From positions 1 to 64,000 of the forward strand of contig DXGC01000086.1 of NCBI GenBank assembly GCA_019114135.1: a stretch of DNA of 64,000 nt, given 5' to 3'. The position numbers and the translations under genes are program-made. The notes below the pieces were generated by a model that ran no database searches, was not told the origin of the DNA, and saw only the letters and a program-made list of their open reading frames with translations. Positions 20,556 to 30,680 of the stretch are shown one piece after another (position 1 is the first letter of the stretch; each line of letters begins with the position of its first letter). Origin of the DNA: Candidatus Corynebacterium avicola (lineage in GTDB: Bacteria; Actinomycetota; Actinomycetes; Mycobacteriales; Mycobacteriaceae).

Positions 20556-20788
20556 TACTCGTCTGACTCCTGGTCTAGGTTTATCTCGATGCACGACTCC
20601 GCGCTGTCCGGCCGTGGTGTCCGGCCGAGGTCTACGGCAGACCGTGGCTGTCACGGTGACGGGTTCGTCACAATGGCATCGTTTAAAGGGTCACTGCACA
20701 CATTACAGCGTACGGACGTCGGAGCGGTGAAGTTGGTCGTGTTCCCGCGCGTTGCACCCGGTTTCGGGCGGCTAGACTATGTCCCATC

Positions 20789-21523
20789 ATGGTTGCCTCC
20801 CGCCTCACCGCCCCCGACGCGCGCCGTAGTCCGCACGCACCCGCCACCCCGCTGGCCCGTACCCGTCGCGCCCGTCGGATCAACCGGCTCCTCGCCGAGG
20901 AGTACCCCGACGCCCACTGCGAGCTCGACTTCACCAACCCGCTGGAGCTCATCGTCGCCACGGTGCTCTCGGCGCAGTGCACCGACAAGCGGGTCAACCA
21001 GGTGACCCCTGCGCTGTTCGCCGAGTTCCCGGACGCGGCGTCCTTCGCCGGTGCCGACCGCGAGCGGCTCGAGGAACTCATCCGACCGACCGGCTTCTTC
21101 CGGAACAAGGCCGCGAACCTCATCGGCCTCGGTGCCGCCCTGTGCGACCAGCACGGCGGTGAGGTGCCCGGCACGATGGCGGAGCTGGTGGCCCTGCCCG
21201 GTGTCGGACGCAAGACCGCCAATGTGGTGCTCGGCAACGCCTTCGGGGTGCCGGGGTTCCCGGTGGACACCCATGTCGGACGCCTCGTCCGACGGCTCGG
21301 CCTGACCACCGAGACCGACGCGGTCGTCGTTGAGCGCGAGATCACCGCGATGGTGGAGAAGAAGGAGTGGACGATGTTCTCCCACCGCCTGATCTTCCAC
21401 GGTCGGCAGGTCTGCACCTCGCGCTCCCCGAAATGCAACGTCTGCGTGCTGGCCACCCTGTGCCCGTCGCGTGCGGCCGGGGAGACAGCTGAGAATGGTG
21501 CGACAGCGGGGAGGGCGAAGTGA
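20789..21523 (+). CDS. nth: Endonuclease III
   Basis: HhH motif [31 protein letters not shown], 4Fe-4S cysteines near the C-terminus. Confidence 0.95.
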   Translation: MVASRLTAPDARRSPHAPATPLARTRRARRINRLLAEEYPDAHCELDFTNPLELIVATVLSAQCTDKRVNQVTPALFAEFPDAASFAGADRERLEELIRPTGFFRNKAANLIGLGAALCDQHGGEVPGTMAELVALPGVGRKTANVVLGNAFGVPGFPVDTHVGRLVRRLGLTTETDAVVVEREITAMVEKKEWTMFSHRLIFHGRQVCTSRSPKCNVCVLATLCPSRAAGETAENGATAGRAK

Positions 21524-22257
21524 CGCAGGACGACCACCCGACGCGGGACGACAACCGCACCCGCACGATCCTGCTGGCCATCGCCCTGGTGGTCGGTCTG
21601 GGCGTCGCCCTGGTTCCCCTCGGTCTGTCGGTGCTCGGCGGCGACCCGCCGGAGCCCGAGGTGCCGCCGGCCGCATCCACCACGGGCGAGGAGATCCCGG
21701 ACGCCACGACGACTCCCGACCCGGCCGGGACGTCCTACAACGTCGGTGAGGGGCAGCGCATCGACTGCCCCACGCCGGAGGGGGACGCGCAGGCCGCGCC
21801 TTCGACGCTCTCGTCGGACGCCGAACTCGCCGACGTCACCCTGCCATGTCTGACCGACGGCGGGACACCTACTTCGGAGTCATCCATGTCGCTCGCGGAG
21901 CTGACCGCGGGGCGTCCCACCCTGATCAACGTGTGGGCCTGGTGGTGCGGCCCCTGCCGCGAGGAACTGCCGGTGCTGCAGGAGGTCGCCGAGAAGCACC
22001 CGGAGTGGAACATCATCGGCGTGCACGCCAACGAGCAGGGCCAGGCGGGCGTCGACCTGCTTGCCGACCTCGACGTCCGCTTCGCCAGCTTCCAGGACTC
22101 CTCGGGTGACCTGGCAGCGGCGGCGAATCTGCCGTCGGTGGTGCCGCTGTCGCTGGTGATGCGTCCCGACGGCACCCGCGAGGAACTGCATCCGGGCGAA
22201 CTGACCTCCGTCGATGAGGTGGAGGAACTGATGACACGTACTATGGACACCCCATGA
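21520..22257 (+). CDS. TlpA-like membrane-anchored thioredoxin
   Basis: N-terminal [25 protein letters not shown]; overlaps nth by 4 bp. Confidence 0.9.
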   Translation: MTQDDHPTRDDNRTRTILLAIALVVGLGVALVPLGLSVLGGDPPEPEVPPAASTTGEEIPDATTTPDPAGTSYNVGEGQRIDCPTPEGDAQAAPSTLSSDAELADVTLPCLTDGGTPTSESSMSLAELTAGRPTLINVWAWWCGPCREELPVLQEVAEKHPEWNIIGVHANEQGQAGVDLLADLDVRFASFQDSSGDLAAAANLPSVVPLSLVMRPDGTREELHPGELTSVDEVEELMTRTMDTP

Positions 22258-23210
22258 CTTCTGCATCTGAGCGTCCTGATCACCCTGATCAGACCGCATA
22301 CACACTGGACGACTGGCTCGAGGCCGGATCCGTCCAGCCTGCGCTGCCGGACGACCTGCCCGACTGGCTGGAGCCGTTGGTGACCGCTGCGCGTTCCGGG
22401 ACGGAGAAGACCGGCATTCTCGGCGACGCCGGACGCGACGTGCCCGAGACCGGGCCCGGCGGGGAGAAGCCCCGCTACTCCGCCGTGCTCGTGCTCTTCG
22501 GCGAGGCCGACGGCAAGGGTGAGGGTGAGCACGGCCCGAGCGTCCTGCTGACGCACCGGAACCCCAGGATGCGTACCCATTCCGGCCAGATCGCCTTCCC
22601 CGGCGGACGGCGCGAGTCCGTGGACAGCTCCCCGGTGGAGACCGCCTTGCGTGAGGCGGTCGAGGAGACCGCCTGCGACCCGGCGTCGGTTGTACCGGTC
22701 GCCCTGCTGCAGCCGCTGTACATCGACCGGACGAACCACGCGGTCATCCCGGTGATCGCCTGGTGGCGGACCCCGGGGTCGGTGCGGCCTGCCACCGAGG
22801 AGACCGACTGGGTGCGCCCGGTTCCGGTGGCCGACCTGGTGGAGCCGACGGTGCGCAGCAGGATCGGCTTCCTGAACTGGCATGGTCCTGCATTCGACAT
22901 CGACGGCTACCTGCTGTGGGGCTTCACCGGCGGCGTGGTGGACGCGGTGCTGAAACTGGGCGGCTGGGAGAAGCCCTGGGAGCAGCCCTGGCAGGACGGG
23001 GAGCCGGCCGACGTCGTCGACCTGTTCGCCGCCCTGGAGACCTCGCGTAACGGTGAGAACCTGGTGCCCGCTCTACTGGGGGAGGAACCCGGTACGGAGC
23101 CGGCGGGCGAACTGCAGAAGCGTCCCGGCAACCCAGGCAACCCAGGCAACCCAGGCAACACAGCCAACACAGGCAACCCAGCAAAAGCATCCAAGGAGGT
23201 GGACTGGTGA
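22254..23210 (+). CDS. NUDIX hydrolase (CoA pyrophosphatase-like) with Gly-Asn-Pro repeat tail
   Basis: GGRRESVDSSPVETALREAVEET NUDIX box; overlaps tlpA and the next ORF. Confidence 0.9.
   Translation: MTSASERPDHPDQTAYTLDDWLEAGSVQPALPDDLPDWLEPLVTAARSGTEKTGILGDAGRDVPETGPGGEKPRYSAVLVLFGEADGKGEGEHGPSVLLTHRNPRMRTHSGQIAFPGGRRESVDSSPVETALREAVEETACDPASVVPVALLQPLYIDRTNHAVIPVIAWWRTPGSVRPATEETDWVRPVPVADLVEPTVRSRIGFLNWHGPAFDIDGYLLWGFTGGVVDAVLKLGGWEKPWEQPWQDGEPADVVDLFAALETSRNGENLVPALLGEEPGTEPAGELQKRPGNPGNPGNPGNTANTGNPAKASKEVDW
23127..23181 (+). repeat. 9-bp in-frame tandem repeats in 3' end of NUDIX gene
   Basis: ggcaacccaggcaacccaggcaacccaggcaacacagccaacacaggcaacccagc. Confidence 0.85.
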
Positions 23211-24403
23211 GCGGTTCGGCGATCCTGGACATCGTCATCGTCGTCATCGCGCTGTTCGCCCTCGTCTCAGGATGGCGCCAGGGTGGGGCCTCGGCGTTCT
23301 TCTCGATGGTCGGTGTGCTGCTCGGCGGAATCGGGGGCCTTCGCCTCCTGCCGATGATCATGGAGCACGTCGACGGGGAGAACGCCCGGTTCGTCGTCGC
23401 GCTGCTGATCGTCGCCGGTGCGGTCCTCATCGGCTACACGATCGGTTCGATGATCGGAAACCGGCTGCGCGACACGATCCGCACCCGTGCGGTGATGCGC
23501 GCGGACTCCGCGGTCGGCGCGTTGGTGCAGGTCGTGACCACCCTGCTGGTGGTCTGGCTGGTGATCGTGCCGGTCGCCGGAAACAACTCCGGTGACCTTG
23601 GGCGGGCGGTGCGTGGCTCGTCGATCCTGTCCGCGGTCAGCAACATCGCACCGTCCTGGCTTGAGTCGCTGCCGTCGCAGACGGCGTCCTTCTTCGGTGA
23701 CTCCGGCTTCCCGGTCATCACCGACCCCTTCACCGACATCCCCGACACCGAGGTGGATGCCCCGGACAATGCGCTGACCAACACGGCCGCGGTCCAGCAG
23801 GCCCGGCCGTCCGTGGTCCGGGTCGTCGGTGAGGCCGAGCAGTGCAACCGGATCCTGCAGGGCACCGGCTTCGCCATCGACGATGATCTGGTGATGACCA
23901 ACGCCCACGTCGTCGCGGGCACCGGTAATGTGATGCTGGAGACCACCGAGGGGGAGGCGTCCGCGCAGGTCGTGTACTACAACCCGGAGGAGGACATCGC
24001 CCTGGTCCGCACCACCGACGGGACCACGCTGCCGCCCCTCAACTGGTCCGAGGCCCCGGGTGAGCACAACCAGGACGCCATCGTGATGGGCTTCCCGCTC
24101 GGTGGGGACTTCCAGGCCACACCGGCGCGTATCCGGGAGCAGTTCGTGGTCTCAGGTCCGGACATCTACGCCGCCACCCGGGTCGACCGTGAGGCCTACA
24201 CCCTGCGCGGCACCGTGGTGCAGGGCAACTCCGGCGGGCCGCTGATCGACACCGAGGGCAATGTCCTGGGTCTGATCTTCGGTGCCGCCGTGGGCGACTC
24301 GGAGACCGGCTACGCCCTGACGAAGGACGAGGTCCTGTCCCAGGTCGGTGACATGGACAGCCACCAGGCAGCGGTGGACACGGAGAAGTGCGTGGTCAAC
24401 TGA
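23207..24403 (+). CDS. marP: MarP-like membrane serine protease (CvpA plus trypsin domains)
   Basis: CvpA-type TM N-terminus; VMTNAHVV (His), EEDIALVR (Asp), GTVVQGNSGGPLID (Ser). Confidence 0.9.
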   Translation: MSGSAILDIVIVVIALFALVSGWRQGGASAFFSMVGVLLGGIGGLRLLPMIMEHVDGENARFVVALLIVAGAVLIGYTIGSMIGNRLRDTIRTRAVMRADSAVGALVQVVTTLLVVWLVIVPVAGNNSGDLGRAVRGSSILSAVSNIAPSWLESLPSQTASFFGDSGFPVITDPFTDIPDTEVDAPDNALTNTAAVQQARPSVVRVVGEAEQCNRILQGTGFAIDDDLVMTNAHVVAGTGNVMLETTEGEASAQVVYYNPEEDIALVRTTDGTTLPPLNWSEAPGEHNQDAIVMGFPLGGDFQATPARIREQFVVSGPDIYAATRVDREAYTLRGTVVQGNSGGPLIDTEGNVLGLIFGAAVGDSETGYALTKDEVLSQVGDMDSHQAAVDTEKCVVN

Positions 24404-24430
24404 CCGGTCGGCCAGAGGACTGCCGGGAGG

Positions 24431-25351
24431 TCAGTTGACCTGCTGACGGATCAGCGCGGCGACAGCCGGGGGATCCTCGATGTGGGGGAAGTGGCCGACG
24501 CCGTAGAGCAGCTCGGTACCGGAGCCGGCACCGCCGCGGGCGGCGGACCGTCGGGCGATCTTCGGCGTGTAGGCCGGGTCCATCGAACCATCGACGCACA
24601 GCGCCGGGGCATCGGTGCGCTTCGGGATGGTGCGGTTGAAGTCGCCACCCTCCGGGCGCAGCCGGCTGCGCAGCGTCCATCGACGGTACTCGCAGGAGAG
24701 GTGCGGGACCTTGTCGATCTGCATGCCCTCGCGGCGCAGTTCCTGGTGCTTCCGGCAGGTCTCGGTCTCCCGGAAGCCCGGGGCCACCTGGCGACGGAAG
24801 GAGTCGGCCACCGCGGCCGAACCATTCTTGCGCAGGGCACGTTCCGGAAGGCGGGGCAGCTGTGCGAAGAGGGAGTTGCGGATGCGCGGCCACTGCGACA
24901 CCGGGTTGGTGAGGATGTTGCGGGCCAGTGCCAGGGGATGTGCCGACGCCAGGGTGATGATCCCGGAGACCCGCTGGGGCTCGTGGGCGGCCATGGTCCA
25001 GGCCACCAGCCCACCTTCACCGTGTCCGACGACCAGGGCGTCGGTGTGCCCGAGGGCGCGGATGGTGCCGCACATGTCGGACGCGGCGGTGGTCAGGTCG
25101 TAGCCACGGGGCGTCTTGTCGGAGCGTCCGTAACCACGGAGGTCCACGGCGGCGAGGCGGACGGGGGAGCCGGCGTCGGCGCTGTCGCCGTCGCGGAACT
25201 CGGCCATCAGCTCGTCCCAGTCGAAGTGCCCGCCGGCGAAACCGTGGATCAGCAGGACCAGGGGTGCGTCAGACGGTCCCTGGACCTGTACATGCAGACG
25301 AATGCCCCGGGTGTGCACATACCTGTGCTCCGGGGCTGTCGGGGAGGTCAC
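24431..25351 (-). CDS. Alpha/beta hydrolase (epoxide-hydrolase-like, EphE position)
   Basis: LLIHGFAGGHFDWDELM, GHGEGGLVAW nucleophile elbow. Confidence 0.87.
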   Translation of the reverse strand: MTSPTAPEHRYVHTRGIRLHVQVQGPSDAPLVLLIHGFAGGHFDWDELMAEFRDGDSADAGSPVRLAAVDLRGYGRSDKTPRGYDLTTAASDMCGTIRALGHTDALVVGHGEGGLVAWTMAAHEPQRVSGIITLASAHPLALARNILTNPVSQWPRIRNSLFAQLPRLPERALRKNGSAAVADSFRRQVAPGFRETETCRKHQELRREGMQIDKVPHLSCEYRRWTLRSRLRPEGGDFNRTIPKRTDAPALCVDGSMDPAYTPKIARRSAARGGAGSGTELLYGVGHFPHIEDPPAVAALIRQQVN

Positions 25352-25377
25352 GTGAGTTGAGTACCCAGGTTCAGGAC

Positions 25378-25884
25378 CTAGGTGTACATCCCGTTGTCGT
25401 CCTCTTCAGCCTGCTTCTTGCCCGGGACAACGGACTTCAGCTGGCCGACGGAGTCGATCGTCGCCTGTGGTTTCTCCACGCCCTTGATGAACTTCACGCC
25501 GACAAGGGCCAGGATGGCCACGACGACGACCATGATCAGGAAGACGACGAGGAAGGCGACCCAGCGCGGCATCCAGTTGTCGAGGAGCTCAGCGAGGAAG
25601 AAGAAGAAGAAAAAGGAGCTGTAGGCCAGCACGACAGCAGCGGCGCCGAACAGGCCGACGGCCAGTCCGCCCTTCTTCGCGGACGAGGAGATCTCGGTCT
25701 TGGCCAGCTCCACCTCGGAGCGGACCAGGGTGGAGATCTGGGTGCTGGCGTCCTTCACCAGGTCGCCGATGCTGCCGCCGCGACCAGCCGCCTGGGCATC
25801 AACGTCCGACAGCGGGATCGAATTGACCTGCGGACTGAAGCTGTCCTTGTCGGTGAACATCCCGTTGGTGTCCTTGTCGCTCAC
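25378..25884 (-). CDS. Phage-holin-superfamily-like / DUF1469-type membrane protein
   Basis: IGDLVKDASTQISTLVRSEVELAKTEI then two TM segments; GTG start at 25884 with upstream AGGAGAG. Confidence 0.75.
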   Translation of the reverse strand: MSDKDTNGMFTDKDSFSPQVNSIPLSDVDAQAAGRGGSIGDLVKDASTQISTLVRSEVELAKTEISSSAKKGGLAVGLFGAAAVVLAYSSFFFFFFLAELLDNWMPRWVAFLVVFLIMVVVVAILALVGVKFIKGVEKPQATIDSVGQLKSVVPGKKQAEEDDNGMYT

Positions 25885-25973
25885 TACGCACTCTCCTGGT
25901 GAATGGTCATTCGGGGGTAAATCGTGGTTGTCTCCAGGCCATTGTGCCAGAGGTGTCCCCACATGGTGGGACT

Positions 25974-26825
25974 TTACCCGTCTTCACGTCCCTTGAGCCA
26001 CACGAGCAGTCCCGCGGCGAGTGTACCGACGAGGGCCGCGGTGCCTGCCCCGCGGGCGATGGCACCGGTGTGTTCGGGCAGGTTGAACAGTGGTTCGGTG
26101 CGTCCGAACTTCACGATCGGCCAGCTCTGGGCGGTTGCCTCACGGCGCAGTGCGCGGTCTGGATTCACCGCGGTGGGGTGTCCCACCGTGGTGAGCAGCG
26201 GCAGGTCGGTGGCGGAATCGGTGTAGGCGAAACTGGCGGAGAGGTCGTAGCCCTCCATGTCCGCGAGCCGCTGCAGTCCCTCGACTTTGGCGGGGCCCTT
26301 GCAGAAGAAGGGGACCTCGCCGTTGAAGTAGCCCTCGTCGTCGACGTCGAGTTCGGTGGCGATGAGGTGGTCGGCGCCGAGCTCGTCGGCGATGGGTTGG
26401 ACGAGGACCCGGGCGGAGGCGGTGATGATGGCGACCCGGTGGCCGGCCGCACGGTGGCGGTCGATGAGGTCGCGTGCCTCGGCGTAGATGAACGGGACGA
26501 TGACCTCGTGCAGGGCCTCATGGGCGACGGCGGCGAGGTCCGCCTCCTTGCGTCCCTTCACCATGCCGACCAGGGTGTCCCTGGTCGCGTTGAGGGACTG
26601 TTCGTCGTGGCCGCTGATCATGTAGTTGCCCAGCATGATGAGCATCCGCAGCATCTCACTGGTGGTGATCAGGCCGCGTTCGGCCAGGGGCTTGCGGTAG
26701 GCCATCGATGCGGACGTGTCGATGATCGTCTTGTCGAGGTCGAAGACGGCCAGGACGCACGACGGATCGACGCCGGGCTCGGTGATGATCTCGAGCGCGG
26801 GGATGTCTTCGCCGGTGTCGGTCAC
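25974..26825 (-). CDS. HAD-IB family phosphatase (SerB-like)
   Basis: AVFDLDKTIIDTS motif I; GHRVAIITASARVLVQPIA; YTDSATDLPLL. Confidence 0.9.
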   Translation of the reverse strand: MTDTGEDIPALEIITEPGVDPSCVLAVFDLDKTIIDTSASMAYRKPLAERGLITTSEMLRMLIMLGNYMISGHDEQSLNATRDTLVGMVKGRKEADLAAVAHEALHEVIVPFIYAEARDLIDRHRAAGHRVAIITASARVLVQPIADELGADHLIATELDVDDEGYFNGEVPFFCKGPAKVEGLQRLADMEGYDLSASFAYTDSATDLPLLTTVGHPTAVNPDRALRREATAQSWPIVKFGRTEPLFNLPEHTGAIARGAGTAALVGTLAAGLLVWLKGREDG

Positions 26826-27001
26826 AACTTCACCATACGTTCCAGTGGCCCCATGTGTTACAGAAACTGGTGACGGTTCAGGGTTGTGTCACCACGTTGT
26901 CCACAGTAGTCCCGAAACTCCACCGGAAGTTCTCCACACGAAATCACTGCTCCGTTGCGGCTTCTTTCCTACTGCTCCGCGCTGCTGCGATGCTGTGCGC
27001 C

Positions 27002-28081
27002 ATGAGGGGACTGAACAGACTTCCACGACTGCACCGGCCGGCACGGACCCGGGGAGCGGGGCACCACGCACCCACTCCTCGTCCGGTGGATTTGGTCATC
27101 GAGGACCCTGGCGTGGCGGACGAGGTCGGCCTCGCTGTGGCGGTCACCGGACGACGGTTGCTGGTCGCCGACTCCCCGGTGGGGGACGGGGCCGCGGAGG
27201 ACGGCCGGGCGTCGGCGCGGATCGTGGTGACCGACGGCGACGGCGGAGGTACCGGCGACGCTGGCAGCTCCGCAGACGGGGTGCACATCATCCGGGTGTC
27301 TGCCCATCATCGTGAAAACGCCCTGCAGATCCCGGAGCAGTCTGCGGACCTGGCGGCGCTGATCGGCTGTGCGGATCCCGTCGACATCTCGGTGTACGGC
27401 ATTGTCGGCGGTGCCGGGGCCAGTGTGTTCGCAGCAGCTCTCGCCGGAGCCGTCGCAGAGATGACCGACGGCGAGGCGGTGCTGGCCGACGCCGACGACC
27501 GGGCCTGGAAGGGTCACCACCGGCTGCTGCTCGGGATGGAGGGACAGTCACCCGGCAGGTCCGGCAGCGGGAGCGGGGACGATTCAGCGCAGAACTGGCG
27601 GGCTGCCCAGATGTGGGCCGGTGACGTGGCGGTGGTGGACGCGCCCACCGAGGAAGAGGGCACCGTCGACTGTCCCTTGCGTGAGGGTGCGGTGGGGGAG
27701 CTCGGCCTGTCGATCATCCGCGACCACGGCAGGGCGCCAGCCGCGCGACGTTCCGGGCCTTCGCACGACCCGGTGATGTGGAGTGGTCGTTACCGCCGCC
27801 ACCGCGTGATCGTCGTGCCGCAGACGGTGCCGGGAGTCCTGGCGGCGCGCCGGTCGTGCGGTGCCGACCCGGAGACCTGGGTGGTGCTGCGTGAACTGCC
27901 ACGCTCCGGGCTGACCTGGAACCAGACGTTGAGCCTGCTGGGGCGGGAACCCGACGTCACCTGGGAGGATGACCCTTTCCTCTCCGTCGACATCGACCGT
28001 GGTGACTTCCGGACCACCGGTCAGGCGGCCGGGACGGCGGGAAAGGCGGCCCGGGAACTGTGGGAGGCGATGGTTCGGTGA
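27002..28081 (+). CDS. ssd: CpaE/Ssd-like (septum-site determining) protein of the Tad locus
   Basis: Position upstream of cpaF as in Mtb Rv3660c; MinD-like DVAVVDAP..., degenerate P-loop; ATG 27002. Confidence 0.75.
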   Translation: MRGLNRLPRLHRPARTRGAGHHAPTPRPVDLVIEDPGVADEVGLAVAVTGRRLLVADSPVGDGAAEDGRASARIVVTDGDGGGTGDAGSSADGVHIIRVSAHHRENALQIPEQSADLAALIGCADPVDISVYGIVGGAGASVFAAALAGAVAEMTDGEAVLADADDRAWKGHHRLLLGMEGQSPGRSGSGSGDDSAQNWRAAQMWAGDVAVVDAPTEEEGTVDCPLREGAVGELGLSIIRDHGRAPAARRSGPSHDPVMWSGRYRRHRVIVVPQTVPGVLAARRSCGADPETWVVLRELPRSGLTWNQTLSLLGREPDVTWEDDPFLSVDIDRGDFRTTGQAAGTAGKAARELWEAMVR

Positions 28082-29229
28082 GCAGCTGGTGGCGTACGAA
28101 GACGGGGCAGGGCACAACGACGGTGGGAGCGGTGGCCGACGGCGATGCGCCGCTGATTGACCGGGTCCGCGATGAACTGGTCGACCGGGCGGTGGCACAC
28201 CCGACCGACGAGGACATCACCTCGGTGATCGAGCATCTCGACCTCGGCGGGGTGGAGGACGTCCGGGCCCTGAACCGTGAGTTCTCCGGACTCGGCGAAC
28301 TCGCCGTGCCACTGTGCGATCCGGAGGTCACCGACGTGATGCTCAACGGGCCCGGCGCGGTGTGGGTAGACCGTGGCCGGGGAGTGGAGCCGACGGATCT
28401 GCGGATCGGGGACGCCGAGGCGTGCCGGGAGATCGCCGTGCGGTTGGCGGCGTCCTGCGGGGTGCGTCTCGACGACGCCCACCCCTTCGCCGACGGCATC
28501 ATCACCGACCTGCCGACCGGGGTGGCGGCGGTGGGTGTGAGGGTGCATGCGGTACTGGACCCGCCGTCTGGTCGGGGGCCGTGCATCAGTCTGCGGGCGT
28601 TGTCTCCGGCACATCGTGACCTGCAGGTCCTGCAGGACGCCGGGATGTTCCCCGAGGAGGTCGCGCACCAGTTGCGTGACCTGGTCGCCGAGAATCGTTC
28701 CTTCCTCGTCAGTGGTGGCACCGGTACCGGCAAGACCACCCTGCTCTCGGCGTTGCTCGCCGAGGTCCCGCACGACCAACGGATCCTGCAGGTCGAGGAC
28801 ACCCCGGAGTTGTTCCCGGGGCATCCCCACGCGGTCAGCCTCCGGACCAGGGAGCCAGGCCCGGACGGCACCGGAGGAATCGACATGCGTGTGCTGGTCC
28901 GTCAGAGTCTGCGAATGCGACCGGACCGGATCATCGTCGGGGAGATCCGGGGTGCGGAGATCGCCGAGCTGCTGCTGGCGTTCAACACCGGACACGGCGG
29001 AAGTGCCGGGACCGTGCACGCCAACAGCCTCGCCGCCGTCCCCGGCCGGCTGGAGGCTCTCGGGGCACTGGCCGGGATGCCCGCGGAGACGGTCGCCCGT
29101 CAGGTCGGGGACGGAGTCGATGCCGTCGTCCACCTGGGCCGGGTCGGTGGGCGACGGTTCGTCCGGGAGGTCGGACGCCTGCTGTGCTCCGACGGCGCCA
29201 TGCGGATCGAACGGCAGTGGTCATGCTGA
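28078..29229 (+). CDS. cpaF: CpaF/TadA-type secretion ATPase
   Basis: Walker A GGTGTGKTTLLSALL, Walker B DRIIVGEIRGAE, GHGGSAGTVHANS; GTG start overlapping ssd. Confidence 0.92.
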   Translation: MSSWWRTKTGQGTTTVGAVADGDAPLIDRVRDELVDRAVAHPTDEDITSVIEHLDLGGVEDVRALNREFSGLGELAVPLCDPEVTDVMLNGPGAVWVDRGRGVEPTDLRIGDAEACREIAVRLAASCGVRLDDAHPFADGIITDLPTGVAAVGVRVHAVLDPPSGRGPCISLRALSPAHRDLQVLQDAGMFPEEVAHQLRDLVAENRSFLVSGGTGTGKTTLLSALLAEVPHDQRILQVEDTPELFPGHPHAVSLRTREPGPDGTGGIDMRVLVRQSLRMRPDRIIVGEIRGAEIAELLLAFNTGHGGSAGTVHANSLAAVPGRLEALGALAGMPAETVARQVGDGVDAVVHLGRVGGRRFVREVGRLLCSDGAMRIERQWSC

Positions 29230-30335
29230 CGCCGGTGGCACTGACCGGGGCCGCGGCGATGATCACGGTCACCAGCCGGCGGGTGATCATCGCGGCAGTG
29301 GATCTGTCGAACCGGGCTGTGCGGACACGGACGTTGCGGGAATTCACCGACGCCCTGTCGGTGGAGCTGGCGGTGGGTGCTCGCCCGGTGCGGGCCGCCG
29401 AGCATGCGTTGGAGGCACTCGCCGCGACGCCTGAAGCTCGGCGCCGCGCCGGGGCTGAACTGGTTGATTCGTTGAGCCGGGAGATCGGCCGGGCCCGGCT
29501 CGGAGGGGAGGTCGGCACCGGTGTAGAGAATCAGGCCGAGGTCGCTGAGGCGGCTGAGGTCGCTGAGGTCATGCGGTTGTGGTCGGTGGCGCAACGCCAT
29601 GGCCTGGCCCTGGGGCAGGTGATGCGTCGGCGGGTCGACGGTATCGAGGCCCAGCTGACCCACCTGGGACACACCTCCAGCGCGCTGGCCGGGGCCCGGC
29701 TCACCGAGATCATCCTGCTCCTGCTGCCGGTGGGGGCGTTGGGGATCGGCCAGTCGATGGGGCTGACCCCGGTCGGTTTCCTGGTGGGCAACGTGCTGGG
29801 GGTACTGGTCCTGCTCGCCGGGATCCTGCTGGCCTGCGCCGGGGTGCTGTGGGTGGAGTCCTTGACCGTGACGGTGCTGGGTGGGGTCGGCGGTCGCGCC
29901 GGACCACCGGAGTTGGCCGCCGCCGGTGTCCTCGACGTCTTCGCCGCAGCCCTCACCTCCGGAATGCCGGTGGTCGGGGCATGGCGGGTCGCCGTGGACG
30001 CCACGGCAGCGGGGGACGGGGGAGACAGCCCACTGGAGCGGGTCGCCGCGCTACTGGAGCTGGGCTCGGGGGCCCATGCATGGCGGCCCCTACTCGACGA
30101 CGGGTGCTTCGGCCCCGTCGCCCGCCGCGCCGCCGTCCAGGCCCGGAACGGTGCCCGGATGTCCGAGGAGATCCTCGGGATCGCCGACCGGTTGCGTCGT
30201 AGCGCCGGTGACCGCTCCAGGGCAGGTGCCGAGAGGGTTCTCGTCGCCGTCGCGGCCCCACTGACACTGTGCTTCCTTCCGGCGTTCGTGCTGGTGGGGC
30301 TGGTGCCGTTGGTGGTGGGGTTCGCCGGGGTGTGA
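29223..30335 (+). CDS. TadB/TadC-like type II secretion F protein, apparently single fused ORF
   Basis: Several TM segments and a T2SF-like repeat (FTDALSVELAVGARPVRAAEHAL; DVFAAALTSGMPVVGAWRVAV); overlaps cpaF. Confidence 0.82.
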   Translation: MLTPVALTGAAAMITVTSRRVIIAAVDLSNRAVRTRTLREFTDALSVELAVGARPVRAAEHALEALAATPEARRRAGAELVDSLSREIGRARLGGEVGTGVENQAEVAEAAEVAEVMRLWSVAQRHGLALGQVMRRRVDGIEAQLTHLGHTSSALAGARLTEIILLLLPVGALGIGQSMGLTPVGFLVGNVLGVLVLLAGILLACAGVLWVESLTVTVLGGVGGRAGPPELAAAGVLDVFAAALTSGMPVVGAWRVAVDATAAGDGGDSPLERVAALLELGSGAHAWRPLLDDGCFGPVARRAAVQARNGARMSEEILGIADRLRRSAGDRSRAGAERVLVAVAAPLTLCFLPAFVLVGLVPLVVGFAGV

Positions 30336-30388
30336 GTGTTGCACCACCACAGAGAAACAGAGAGACCTAGAGATCAGGAGAAAAGACC

Positions 30389-30658
30389 ATGAACGACACA
30401 ACAGTGAAAGACCCGACCACGCACGACGCGAATGTGGACGACGGAACCACGGAGGACGCCGCCGCGACCTCTGCTGCTCCGGCCACCGGGGTCGTCGACA
30501 CCGTCCTGCACGATGACCGGGGGATGTCGACCATCGAGTACGCCCTGGGATGTGTGGCAGCAGCCGCCCTCGGGGCGCTGCTCTACATGGTCGTCACCTC
30601 GGACGCGGTGGAGTCGGCGTTGACCTCCATCTTCCAGCGTGCCCTGGACACTGAGTAA
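30389..30658 (+). CDS. DUF4244 Flp-type pilin
   Basis: Class III-like cleavage region DDRG-MSTIEYALG followed by hydrophobic helix. Confidence 0.85.
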   Translation: MNDTTVKDPTTHDANVDDGTTEDAAATSAAPATGVVDTVLHDDRGMSTIEYALGCVAAAALGALLYMVVTSDAVESALTSIFQRALDTE

Positions 30659-30680
30659 CCCAGGTCGACGGGCAACAACC

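Noticed and set aside
25378-25884. Holin-like protein as a sign of prophage
   Set aside because: It belongs to a conserved actinobacterial membrane family in its usual chromosomal neighbourhood; no other phage genes present.
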